Source of the DNA: Streptomyces tsukubensis
GTDB lineage: Bacteria > Actinomycetota > Actinomycetes > Streptomycetales > Streptomycetaceae
Assembly: GCF_009296025.1 (NCBI RefSeq)
Contig: NZ_CP045178.1
Span: 1,116,001 to 1,180,000, forward strand
DNA: 64,000 nt
Direction of reading: 5' to 3'
Below the pieces are notes generated by a model. That model worked only from the letters and a program-made list of their open reading frames with translations, made no database searches and was not told where the DNA came from. A program made the position numbers and the translations under genes. Positions 36,713-45,432 of this stretch are shown piece by piece; position 1 is the first letter of the stretch, and the number at the start of each line of letters is the position of its first letter.

Positions 36713-37651
36713 ATGGTGACGCGGGTTGACTTTAATTTCGGTGACGACGGAAGCCAGGAGAGCGTCGTGATCTCCTCCGACCAGCTCGCCCGAGTGGTGC
36801 GCGCCGCACTGCAAGACAAGGTGCTGCTGTCGGAGCAGGCCGCGCCTCATGACCTGTGGCGGGACATCGAAGCCGTGACCAGACTGCTGGAGGGCCTGGA
36901 GGATTGGCGGGAGAGGGCCATCGTGGCGGTCGACGAAAGCGGCACCGTGGACCGGAGCGCCCTCGGCATCGCCGCGAGCATGGGCGCGGCAAAGCTGTAC
37001 GACCTGCTGGAACGGCACGGCCGGCCACGCAATCAGACACGGCTGACCCAGGTGGAGGTGCTGGAGAGCCAGGTGACCGGCGAGGACGGAGAGTGGGACC
37101 CGGCCCGCGTCGTCGCCACCATGAACAGCTACGGCTGGGAGACCGACGACAAGCGGGCCCGCGCACTGCTGCGGGCGCTGACCGAGCAGGAGGTACTGGA
37201 AAAGATTCCGAACCGAGGCGGACGCGCCGTCTACCAGGTCGTCAGCCCTCGGGACTGGCTGTACTGCCTGGACCCGGAGCGCGACACGATCGAGAACGGC
37301 CCCTCCACCCCAGCGCGGGTCGCGAGGCTGGCGCGCGAAGACTCCGGTCCGACCGAGTGGTGGCTCGGGAAGCCGCTGAAGCGGATGAGGGACGGCGACC
37401 GGCTGTGGATCTACTTCGGCGGGGTCGAAGGAAAGATCGCGGCGATGGCGCATGTGAAGTCGTCGCCGCGACCGGCGCCGATCGGTTCGCAAAAGCCGTA
37501 CGAGTTCGACGCCGAACTGGACCTGAAGGCGACCACGGCTCTGTCCAAGTCGCCGGTACGGCTTGAGGAGATGGATCAGAGGCACCCGCAGGCATGCGGG
37601 GAGATGCGGGCGGCGGACGTGAAGCTGGCCGAAGCGCGTGCCAACCTCTGA
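36713..37651 (+). CDS. hypothetical protein with C-terminal PUA/EVE-like domain
   Basis: 312 residues from the ATG at 36713 (MVTRVDFNFGDD, agaggag upstream). The middle (about 60-190) is helical with a possible winged helix (ARALLRALTEQEVLEKI and RGGRAVYQVV). The C-terminal part (about 200-290) has WWLGKPLKRMRDGDRLWIYF and EGKIAAMAHVKSSPRPAP, the spacing seen in EVE/PUA-like domains that read modified bases. The assignment is by pattern only. It starts about 100 bp past an IS5 remnant, which may supply its promoter. Position in a defence island makes a modified-DNA-sensing role possible. Confidence 0.5.
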   Translation: MVTRVDFNFGDDGSQESVVISSDQLARVVRAALQDKVLLSEQAAPHDLWRDIEAVTRLLEGLEDWRERAIVAVDESGTVDRSALGIAASMGAAKLYDLLERHGRPRNQTRLTQVEVLESQVTGEDGEWDPARVVATMNSYGWETDDKRARALLRALTEQEVLEKIPNRGGRAVYQVVSPRDWLYCLDPERDTIENGPSTPARVARLAREDSGPTEWWLGKPLKRMRDGDRLWIYFGGVEGKIAAMAHVKSSPRPAPIGSQKPYEFDAELDLKATTALSKSPVRLEEMDQRHPQACGEMRAADVKLAEARANL

Positions 37652-37692
37652 CCGCCCTTCCCGCTGGGCGCGCACCGCATCGCCGTGCGTGC

Positions 37693-38415
37693 TCAGCTCT
37701 TGAGGGCTTGCTCGATCCGCTCGAAGTTCTCAGGGCTGAAGTTGCCCCGGCTGATCTGCACGCTCCGGTTTTGTTTCGGCGTCACCACATTCGGATACGA
37801 CGCCAGCTCCGGCACGGCGATCTTCCAGGTGGCCGCGATGCGCCCGAGGACGATCACCGCGTCACGGGACATGGCGCGGCGCACCAGGTAGAAGGCGAAG
37901 GACTGGGAGGGCAGTGTGTACGGGATCGGCCGCCACGATTGCGAATGGTAGCCGTGGAACTGCACGGCAAGGATCTGCCGGGCGAGTTCGTCGTGACTGT
38001 GCCCCTGCTTCGTCAGGCCGTTCAGGGTCCGGGACCACCACCGGAGTCCTGGATGGTCCTTGTCGGGGTGCGTCAGGAAGTGGTTGGGGGTCCCGCCGGC
38101 GTTCGCGATGTGTTGCAGGGTTCGCTCGGTCACGCCGGGCCGGGCGTAGGCGGCCGGGTCTGCGTCGCCCACGCCTGGGTTGGCCAGCAGCATGACCAGG
38201 GGCGCGTCGTGGAGGCCGATGAACGGTTCCGGCGGGAGTGTCAGGTTGAGCTGGTACGGCGCGTGCGAGGGGTGGACTTGGGTGTCGGCGAGGGCTTGCA
38301 AGTGCGGCAGGTCTTCGGGGACCGCGTACGGTGCGTTCCTGGTCGTGCGGGTCCACGGATTGAGCACCTGATCCCCCGCTATCCGCGTCGTCATGGCATG
38401 CAAGCCTACGAGCAT
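37693..38415 (-). CDS. hypothetical protein, possible uracil-DNA-glycosylase fold
   Basis: 240 residues (or 233 from the second ATG, MTTRIAGDQ). The segment APLVMLLANPGVGDADPAAY resembles the NPG active-site loop of UDG-superfamily proteins, and VIVLGRIAATWKIAVPEL could be a later core strand and helix. No catalytic His motif is clear, so enzymatic function is doubtful. It lies convergent to the PUA-like gene (42 bp apart) and next to the left end of the intact IS5 element. Confidence 0.4.
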   Translation of the reverse strand: MLVGLHAMTTRIAGDQVLNPWTRTTRNAPYAVPEDLPHLQALADTQVHPSHAPYQLNLTLPPEPFIGLHDAPLVMLLANPGVGDADPAAYARPGVTERTLQHIANAGGTPNHFLTHPDKDHPGLRWWSRTLNGLTKQGHSHDELARQILAVQFHGYHSQSWRPIPYTLPSQSFAFYLVRRAMSRDAVIVLGRIAATWKIAVPELASYPNVVTPKQNRSVQISRGNFSPENFERIEQALKS

Positions 38416-38455
38416 CCTGCGAGCGGACCGTCACCGTGCCGGCTAGCCATCGGCG

Positions 38456-39348
38456 CAGGGAGCCCTTCCCATCTTGATCAGGTGGCGAGTTCGAGGGCAA
38501 CGACGGCACGGACAGCGGCTGTGATCCGGGTGGTGCTGCAGCGGAGTTTCCGCAGGAGCCGCCAAGACTTGAGGATGGCCATGGCGCGTTCGCCGAGGCT
38601 GCGGATCTTGGCGTGATCGCGATTGTGGCGTCGGCGCCAGCCGCGCAGGTGCTTGCCACGGATCGGGACACGGATCGCAGGGCCGGCGCCCTGGTACGCC
38701 TTGTCGGCCCAGCACTTGATGTCGTCTGCGGCGAGGGCGGCGGGTATGCCGTGGGTCCGGGCCGCGGTCAGGTCGTGTGTGGCTCCCGGCAGTGCGTCCG
38801 AGGCCCAGATCAGGCGTCCGGCGGGATCGGCGAGGACTTGCACGTTCATCCCGTGGTGCTTCTTCTTCCCGGAGTAGTACGCCTGGTCGGCGGCGATGCG
38901 GTCGATTGGTAGCACGATGCCGTCGAGGATCACGTACGCCTTCTTCCGGACGGTCGTCATGGCCTGTTCCAGTGTGGGCGCGAGGGCGGCCAGCAGGTCG
39001 ACGGCCTCGCGTATGTAGCGGTAGGCCGTGGCGATCCCGATGCGGAAGCCCGCGGCAAGGCGAGCGTAGGTGTCGCCGCAGCACAGGTGGGCCAGGACGA
39101 GCAGGGCCTGCCGGCCGCAGGTCAGGCGACGCCAGCGTGAACCGATCCGACGACGGTGACCTGCGAGAAGACCGGAGAGATGCCCCAGAGTGCGGCTGGA
39201 CAGATCGATGCCGGACGGGTAGACAAGCACGCGAAAGCTCCTGGCGGACTGGTGATCTTGGTCGTGAACCCGTCTACCAGGAGCTTTCTTCATGCCCGCC
39301 GCCGGGGCTGCCAGCTCAACCACCCGTGAGGTTGGAAGAGGTTCACTG
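38456..39348 (-). mobile_element. IS5-family insertion sequence, apparently complete
   Basis: About 893 bp containing one transposase gene. The imperfect inverted ends are caggga-gcccttcccatc at the left and, read inward from the right on the minus strand, cagtgaacctcttccaacct. No clear target duplication is seen. An 11-bp inverted pair (aaagctcctgg at 39235-39245, ccaggagcttt near 39276-39286) flanks the region before the transposase start. Confidence 0.65.
38478..39230 (-). CDS. IS5-family DDE transposase
   Basis: 250 residues from a GTG at 39230 (VLVYPSGIDLSSRTLGHLSG). An HTH region has CGDTYARLAAGFRIGIATAY. The DDE core has VILDGIVLPIDRIAADQAYY (first Asp), WADKAYQGAG (second Asp) and HAKIRSLGERAMAILKSWRL (Glu). 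The frame is open further upstream to 39356, but the family start fits 39230. The size and layout suggest an intact, possibly active element. Confidence 0.85.
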   Translation of the reverse strand: MLVYPSGIDLSSRTLGHLSGLLAGHRRRIGSRWRRLTCGRQALLVLAHLCCGDTYARLAAGFRIGIATAYRYIREAVDLLAALAPTLEQAMTTVRKKAYVILDGIVLPIDRIAADQAYYSGKKKHHGMNVQVLADPAGRLIWASDALPGATHDLTAARTHGIPAALAADDIKCWADKAYQGAGPAIRVPIRGKHLRGWRRRHNRDHAKIRSLGERAMAILKSWRLLRKLRCSTTRITAAVRAVVALELAT

Positions 39349-39366
39349 ATCGACAAAACGTCGAAA

Positions 39367-42300
39367 TCACAGGTCGATTCCCTTTGAAGCGGCTTTCCGC
39401 GGCCGCCAAGAGGTCAAGTCATGGGTACTGAGCCCAAAATCGGTGCGCAGGTCGTCGAGCTCGCGTTGGTATGTCTCGGCGTGAACGAGGTTTGGGCCTC
39501 GCTCTGTCAGCGCCTCCCATTGGCGAACCCAAGGGATCAGTTCCTGGATGCCGGCAAGGAGGGGAGCGATCTGGTCGACCCTCGGCTGACGCTGCTGCTG
39601 GAGCACGCCGACCAGATCCAGCAGTACAAGGACACGGTCTGTGTCACTCCAGCCGGACCATCCGATCAGCAGGTTGTCCCCCTCGGCAATGGCGCCGGGA
39701 TAGGAGACGAAGCGTTCCCGGGGGATGTCCAGGCTGCCTCGAAGCGACCAGTAGGAGGCATGCCTGAAGTCGGCGGCGCTGAACTTCGGCGGGACGGGGA
39801 TACCCAGCGCCTCACCCGTCCTGTCCTCGTTGCGCTGGAGCTGCCACACCTGCTCCCACTGGGCGCGTTTACGCAGCCCCGACTCCTTGTACCTCAGCGC
39901 CGACACATAGGGCACGTGCTCATCCACCAGGATCGCCACCAACACGTCACGGAATGTCGCGTTCCGCCTCCCGAGATGGTCGGCCGCATAGAGCGCAGCC
40001 ACGGAACGCACTGCGGTATCGGCACCCAGATCTCGTGCGAGTTGGTCAATCGTCCGGGCACGCGGGTGCTTGATCCCGTCCCTGTGCTCAAACCAGAGTC
40101 GTTCGTCCTCGCAACGGTCGAGCAACCAGGTACGCAGCGCTTGTTCCTCGCGCTTCTCCCACGGCTCCGATGACCACCGCCGCTTGTACTCCGGCCGCTC
40201 GACGACAGCAATCGCCCCATGGGACTCGATGGCGTCGATTCTGGCCCGCACTACTTCCCGGTAGGCGGTCGGCCAGTGCTGCGGGATCTCGGTGATCGGT
40301 GTTGCGTTATGTCTCACAAAGTGTTTTACGAACCATGATTCCGAAGCCTCACCGGCGGCGATTCTGCGTGCCAGCACGATTTCGAAGGCACGCTCACCCA
40401 GCCGCAGCGCAGGCGGCGGAACATCATGAGGTGTGGTCAGACGCACCTTCTCATCGTCGGACAACAGTCCGTAGGAGCCGTAAACCTCCCAGTCCAGTTC
40501 CTCCTGAAAGGTGACCATCTGACGGCTCGTCTCTTTATGGGCGGCCCTGGCCGCGTCCAAGGCGTGTCGAGAGGGCGGATGTTCCTCCGCGCAAACGACG
40601 CTTGGCTCATCGGCATCAAGTCGCCGGGCCAGAGCATACAGCTGGCGCGCGCGGCCGAGTGGAGCGCCGGTCGGCAGCGGAAGCCGCGGGAGGGATGTCG
40701 CGGCAAAACGGTAGATCCGGTCCCATTCCTCACCAGGCGGGGAAATGCCCGGTCCATCAGCCCCGGTGGAGGAACCGGTCTGCTTGAGCCAGAAGCCAAC
40801 CGCTGACGAATTGAGCACTCCCAGCAGGGCGAGGTAGTCATCCTCATCCGCGGCAGGGGACAGTCGCAGTACGGGTGCAGTCCTGCTGAACACCCGTCCG
40901 CCGTGCTCCAGCGCGAAGTGATTGTGTGTGGCCACGGACGCGAACGTGATCGCCGGCCCCCCGTGGACGTCGCGAGACCAGTACCTCCAGGCCCACCACG
41001 GCCCAGCTCCGGACCTGGAAGATTCCCGTGCCCCGGGAGCCGCCCGAAGAGTCTGCCGCATCGTCCAGAGGTGCCGTCCCCATGAGGTGTTGAGATCCAG
41101 GGAGAGGGGTGAGCCGCCTCCGTCATAGGGGGCCAGTACGTCGGTCGACACTCCAGCACGCCAATCCCGTACCGACTCACCAGTGACCATGCCCTGGGCC
41201 AGCCCTGCCGAGTCCGGGTGCCGGAGGAACCAGGGCCGGCCGAGCGCGAAGACGTCTCGCTGTCCCGGCTCCGCTGCAATACCAACCCGGCCTGCGAGGA
41301 CGCCTGCCAATCGCTGGGGGGCCTGCGAGAGAAGGTCCATGAGATCCGCGCCTCCGCCGCCCGTCAGCGTCCATGGGAAGCGGGAGAAGCGCTGCTGGGG
41401 TTCGTCCTGGACACTCACCCATCGCGAGGTGCTGCCGGGATGGTCGATCTGGTCAATGATCGACTTCCACACGATCCCCTCGGCTGGATCCGTCGGCCGC
41501 TTCGGTTCCCCATGCACACCGAGGACCGACCGCACACGGCTGTCACGCATGGTCGGGTCGTTTCGGCCAACCAGGATCAGGGTCGGAGTCCCGTGGCCAG
41601 GTGAGTAGACGCCTGAGGTGTCGATGACATGCGTCAGCGCAACGCGCGGAATGAACTCATCGATCAGCTTCTCACCGAAGTCACGCCTCGTGAAGGCACT
41701 GGACGTGTACTGACCGACATAACCCCCGGATGCTCTGCTGCTTTTCCTCACTGCTAGATGGAACATGCGCTCCGTGAAGAAGACCGAGAGCGGAGACATT
41801 CCGGAGGCCACATCATAAGCCTCCCGATATGCCGCGTTTTTCGCCTTGTCGCGCACTGAGATGTAGGGTGGCTCTGAAATCACGGCATGGTACGAATTTT
41901 TCCCCAAGAGATCACACGTCTCGGAGAACTCGTCGACGTTCTCAATCGTTCTGCCACCGTCGCTCTCCCCCGTGAGGAGAAGGAGCAACGACGATCCCCC
42001 GGGCGCCCCTCGGCCGTCCAGCAGAGCGTCCCCCACTGCCACGTTGATCACATGTCCTGGCAGCTCGCTTAGCGGCCTACGGCCACTCGCCCGCGCGGCG
42101 GCCATCAGCAGCCTGAACCGTGTGATGGTCACGGCAAACGGATTGACGTCACAGCCGTGAACGGAGTCCAGGGTCCGGCCGATCAGCTCACGATCCGGGG
42201 GTCCGGGCTCCATCGCTCGCCAAGTACCCAGAAGCCGCTCGAAGAGCCCAAGCAGAAACGTTCCCGATCCACAGGCGGGGTCGATTCCACGGAAACCCCG

Positions 42301-43014
42301 AGGCCCGAATTCCGTGACGGCCTGATCGACGGTGAGGTCCAAGAGCAAGTTCACGATAAAATCAGGTGTCCGGACCAGCGCGTAGGCTTTTCGCGATGGC
42401 TCGCTGATTTCTTGATACAGGTCCCCAAGGAAGTCGGTATCGAGTTCCGGGTGAGTGAAGTCGAGCCGCAGGGAACCCTCTTTCCCCCGCCGTCTCCAGA
42501 ACGCAATCAATTCTGTCGCAGCCTGCGGAGACGGTGACAGTTCCCAAAGGGGATTGCGCGTCCTGTCGAAAATGCGACCCATCGCTACGTGCGACCGCGC
42601 CAGGTAGGTGAACGCCTCCGCCAGCCAGTCCTGGTCGTTGGTCCCGGGACGGTCTGCGTGATAGGCATCCTGACGTTCCTCCGCCTCCGCCAGTCGCCGC
42701 CCCGGCCCTGCGATGAACAGCCGGTCGATGAGTCCGTTGTCCTCGCAGAAGCGCACGAACACCGTGCCCAGCACCCACGCCACGGCGGACTGGGTGATCC
42801 ACTCGTCCCGCCAGGCCCCGTACGTGGCAGCCGTACGACCAGACGCCCGCGCGTGTTCGTACAGGGCCCGTAGGCGGTCGCGGTACCGGTCGACGTCGTC
42901 GCTGCGCTCACGGAGGTCCGCCTCCAGCTCCCGAACCTGTTTGCGCACGCCCGTAATGAGCGCGGTCCTGTCCAGTGAGGACGTCCCCGTATCAGCTCCG
43001 CCAGTCGGAGGCAC
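39367..43014 (-). CDS. PglX-like DNA methyltransferase paralogue with altered motif IV
   Basis: 1215 residues (GTG at 43014). It aligns along its length with the BREX PglX of this window. Shared features are an N-terminal helical region with VAWVLGTVFVRFCEDNGLI, SAM motif I GIDPACGSGTFLLG (about 243-256), VHGCDVNPFAV, VIDTSGVYSPGHGTPTLILVG, and a C-terminal region with VVERPEYKRRW and SYWSLRGSLDIPRERFVSY. Motif IV, NPPY in PglX, reads SEPPY here (Glu381, codon gag at 41872-41874). That removes the Asn that contacts the target adenine, so methylation may be lost or changed. It begins 210 bp from a divergent ATPase/TOPRIM pair; downstream is the IS5 element. Confidence 0.85.
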   Translation of the reverse strand: MPPTGGADTGTSSLDRTALITGVRKQVRELEADLRERSDDVDRYRDRLRALYEHARASGRTAATYGAWRDEWITQSAVAWVLGTVFVRFCEDNGLIDRLFIAGPGRRLAEAEERQDAYHADRPGTNDQDWLAEAFTYLARSHVAMGRIFDRTRNPLWELSPSPQAATELIAFWRRRGKEGSLRLDFTHPELDTDFLGDLYQEISEPSRKAYALVRTPDFIVNLLLDLTVDQAVTEFGPRGFRGIDPACGSGTFLLGLFERLLGTWRAMEPGPPDRELIGRTLDSVHGCDVNPFAVTITRFRLLMAAARASGRRPLSELPGHVINVAVGDALLDGRGAPGGSSLLLLLTGESDGGRTIENVDEFSETCDLLGKNSYHAVISEPPYISVRDKAKNAAYREAYDVASGMSPLSVFFTERMFHLAVRKSSRASGGYVGQYTSSAFTRRDFGEKLIDEFIPRVALTHVIDTSGVYSPGHGTPTLILVGRNDPTMRDSRVRSVLGVHGEPKRPTDPAEGIVWKSIIDQIDHPGSTSRWVSVQDEPQQRFSRFPWTLTGGGGADLMDLLSQAPQRLAGVLAGRVGIAAEPGQRDVFALGRPWFLRHPDSAGLAQGMVTGESVRDWRAGVSTDVLAPYDGGGSPLSLDLNTSWGRHLWTMRQTLRAAPGARESSRSGAGPWWAWRYWSRDVHGGPAITFASVATHNHFALEHGGRVFSRTAPVLRLSPAADEDDYLALLGVLNSSAVGFWLKQTGSSTGADGPGISPPGEEWDRIYRFAATSLPRLPLPTGAPLGRARQLYALARRLDADEPSVVCAEEHPPSRHALDAARAAHKETSRQMVTFQEELDWEVYGSYGLLSDDEKVRLTTPHDVPPPALRLGERAFEIVLARRIAAGEASESWFVKHFVRHNATPITEIPQHWPTAYREVVRARIDAIESHGAIAVVERPEYKRRWSSEPWEKREEQALRTWLLDRCEDERLWFEHRDGIKHPRARTIDQLARDLGADTAVRSVAALYAADHLGRRNATFRDVLVAILVDEHVPYVSALRYKESGLRKRAQWEQVWQLQRNEDRTGEALGIPVPPKFSAADFRHASYWSLRGSLDIPRERFVSYPGAIAEGDNLLIGWSGWSDTDRVLVLLDLVGVLQQQRQPRVDQIAPLLAGIQELIPWVRQWEALTERGPNLVHAETYQRELDDLRTDFGLSTHDLTSWRPRKAASKGIDL

Positions 43015-43224
43015 AGCGGCGACCTCTCCTCCGCGTCAACGTCCACGTTCCACTGTCTCGTCGGTTACATCCTGCCAGTTCGCCGGCCGATGCCCCGGTT
43101 CCGTCGGCAGTCACCACTGGATGCGCGCGGCCGGTCGCGGCCTGACGCTCTATCATTCCTGTGCGCACCGACCCTGGACGCAACCGGGCACCGCGGGTTC
43201 CGAGGGCGCACTGAGGTCGGACCG

Positions 43225-44652
43225 ATGAGGGGACGCATGCTGACACGGCTCGAAGTCAGTGGTTTCAAGAACCTTCTGGATCTCAGGGTCGAGTTCGGTC
43301 CGTTCACCTGCATCGCGGGAGAGAACGGCACAGGAAAGTCGAACGTCTTCGACGCTGTCCAGTTCCTGAGCCTGCTCACCGACCTCTCCATGATCGAGGC
43401 CGCCCAGGCCGTCCGCGGGACCCATGGCACCTTGCACGGCGACGCACGCGACCTGTTCTGGAATGGTTATGCGGACGGCGAGCACTTGATGAAGTTCGCT
43501 GCCGAGATGATCGTTCCGGGGGAGGTGGAAGACGACTTCGGTAGGCTGGCCGAGCCGACGTCCACGTTCCTCCGCTACGAGCTCCACCTCGGATACCAAC
43601 CTCCGCAGCGCGGGGAGCGCGGCGGCCGGCTGACACTGCGGTACGAGGACCTCAGCCGGATCAGGCCCGGCGAGGCTCCGTCACATCTGCGCTTCCCTCA
43701 CCGCACCGCAGACTTCCGCAACGCCGTGGTCCGCGGTCGCCGCTCGAACGCGCCCTACATTTCCACTTCTCTCGAGACAGGCGACGCCGTCGTCAGTATT
43801 CATGCCGACGGCAGCCGCAGAGGCCAGCCGCGTCCGGCACCAGCCAGCCGGGCGCCTCAGACCATGCTCTCCACGATCAACCGGAACGACGACCCGACCA
43901 TCCTTGCTGCCAGGCGGGAAATGCAGTCCTGGCGCCGGCTGGCCCTCGAACCCTCCGCGCTGCGTACCTCCGATCGCTACACGGACCCCAGCGAGATGCA
44001 GCCCGACGGCCTGCACCTGCCGCGGAGCCTGGACCGGATCGCGCGGGAGACGTCTTCGGACGACCCCGCGCGAGTCTACTCTCGGGTCGCGGGGCGCCTG
44101 TCAGACCTGTCGGGACTGCATGTCAGGACGCTGCATGTGGAGGCGGACGACACGCGTGAGCTGCTGACGATCAAGCTCCACGAGATCGACGGCATGGTGT
44201 TGCCGGCGCGCAGCCTCTCGGAGGGGACCTTGCGCTTCCTCGCCCTGTGCGTCCTGCTCGAGGATCCGCAGGCGCATGGTCTGCTCTGCATGGAAGAGCC
44301 GGAGAACGGCATCCATCCGGCCAACCTCTCCGCGATGGTCGACCTGGTACGCGATCTGGCGGTGGACCCCTCCATGCCGGTGGACCAGGACAATCCCTTC
44401 CGGCAGGTCCTGATCAACACGCACTCGCCGGGCGTCGTACAGCTCGTCGATCCGGCAGACCTATTGATCGCCGACACCACCACCGTCCCCGGGGCCGGCG
44501 GCAAGGCCGCGCGCGGTCTGCGGCTGCGTCCTCTGGCCGATACCTGGCGCGCCGGCGGCGCCGGGAAGGGCTACGGGACCAAGGCCGACATCCTCGCGTA
44601 CCTCACGGCCCCGCCGCAGGCCCGGCTGACTCTTGAGGAGAGCGCCTCGTGA
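43225..44652 (+). CDS. OLD-like AAA/ABC ATPase
   Basis: 475 residues from the ATG at 43225 (GAGGT seven bases before; ATG 43237 is the alternative). It starts LTRLEVSGFKNLLDLRVEFG. Walker A is AGENGTGKS (about 31-39), the ABC-type signature is ARSLSEGTLRFLALCVLLED, Walker B is LLCMEEPENGIHP and the switch His is LINTHSPGV. This is the SMC/OLD/AAA_21 type found in defence nucleases such as OLD, Gabija GajA and PARIS AriA, but without a fused TOPRIM. The TOPRIM-like protein is the next gene, overlapping by 4 bp, so the pair looks like a split OLD system. Confidence 0.85.
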   Translation: MRGRMLTRLEVSGFKNLLDLRVEFGPFTCIAGENGTGKSNVFDAVQFLSLLTDLSMIEAAQAVRGTHGTLHGDARDLFWNGYADGEHLMKFAAEMIVPGEVEDDFGRLAEPTSTFLRYELHLGYQPPQRGERGGRLTLRYEDLSRIRPGEAPSHLRFPHRTADFRNAVVRGRRSNAPYISTSLETGDAVVSIHADGSRRGQPRPAPASRAPQTMLSTINRNDDPTILAARREMQSWRRLALEPSALRTSDRYTDPSEMQPDGLHLPRSLDRIARETSSDDPARVYSRVAGRLSDLSGLHVRTLHVEADDTRELLTIKLHEIDGMVLPARSLSEGTLRFLALCVLLEDPQAHGLLCMEEPENGIHPANLSAMVDLVRDLAVDPSMPVDQDNPFRQVLINTHSPGVVQLVDPADLLIADTTTVPGAGGKAARGLRLRPLADTWRAGGAGKGYGTKADILAYLTAPPQARLTLEESAS

Positions 44653-45287
44653 CCGTTCGTGCTCTCTACCTCTGCGAGGGCTCCAGCGACACGGGCCTGC
44701 GCTTGCACATCGAGACGATCGCAGCAGACGTGGGCAGGGAGGTCCATGTGACGGTCCCCGACCTGAACCGCCTACCGAACAAGCCCGGTCACTCGGTCGA
44801 GGACAAGCTGCGAGCCGCGCAGCAGCTCAGCGACGGCGGGCACGAGTACGACCTCGTCGTCATCCACCGTGACTCGGACCGCGAGCCCCCTGACCGTCGC
44901 CGCAGTGAAATCGCGGAAGCGGTGGCCGCCGTGAGCCCCGGCCTGGCGCATGTGCCTGTGATCCCGGTGCGGATGCTGGAGGCATGGCTGCTGCTCGACC
45001 ATGCGGCGATCCGCGAGGTGGCAGGAAACCCCAACGGCAAAGTGGCACTCAAGCTTCCGAAACCGGGCCGGGCGGAGTCGGTGGCGGACCCCAAGGCGCT
45101 GCTCAAACAAGCGATCGCCACAGCCAGTGAGGAAAGAGGCCGCGGTCTGCAGAAGCTCCAGACCCGCTTCTCGGCGAACCGCGCGCGGCTCCTGCAGATG
45201 CTGGACCGCGAAGGACCCGTCACGCAGCTCGCGTCCTGGCGGTCGTTCACGGACGATCTGCGCAAGGTGCTGGGGAACGGTCACTGA
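44649..45287 (+). CDS. TOPRIM-like DUF4276 protein
   Basis: 212 residues from a GTG overlapping the ATPase stop (GTGA). Layout fits a TOPRIM fold: Glu10 in LYLCEGSSD after the first strand, and the D-x-D of VVIHRDSDRE (Asp75, Asp77) after a later strand. PVIPVRMLEAWLLLDHAAI follows, a hallmark of DUF4276. TOPRIM folds in OLD-type systems cut nucleic acid with metals. The overlap says it works with the ATPase. It converges on the broken beta-family gene. Confidence 0.78.
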   Translation: MTVRALYLCEGSSDTGLRLHIETIAADVGREVHVTVPDLNRLPNKPGHSVEDKLRAAQQLSDGGHEYDLVVIHRDSDREPPDRRRSEIAEAVAAVSPGLAHVPVIPVRMLEAWLLLDHAAIREVAGNPNGKVALKLPKPGRAESVADPKALLKQAIATASEERGRGLQKLQTRFSANRARLLQMLDREGPVTQLASWRSFTDDLRKVLGNGH

Positions 45288-45432
45288 CCTCCCGACGTCA
45301 GGTTCGCTCCGCGTCCCCGCACAAGCAGCCGACCACGTACGTCATGTGCTGGACGTTGCCGACCTTGTTCCACGTCCCTGCGTTGCCCGTGCCCCGGGAC
45401 CTGTGGTCCGGGCGCACTGTTGATACCAGCGG

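Noticed and set aside
39367..43014. PglX paralogue considered as a type I restriction HsdM or DISARM methylase
   Set aside because: There is no HsdS or HsdR gene and no DISARM helicase set; the protein parallels PglX over its full length, including the C-terminal blocks.
43225..45287. ATPase plus TOPRIM pair considered as PARIS (AriA/AriB) or Gabija
   Set aside because: The partner fits DUF4276 rather than the DUF4435 of AriB, and there is no UvrD-like GajB helicase; kept as a separate candidate.
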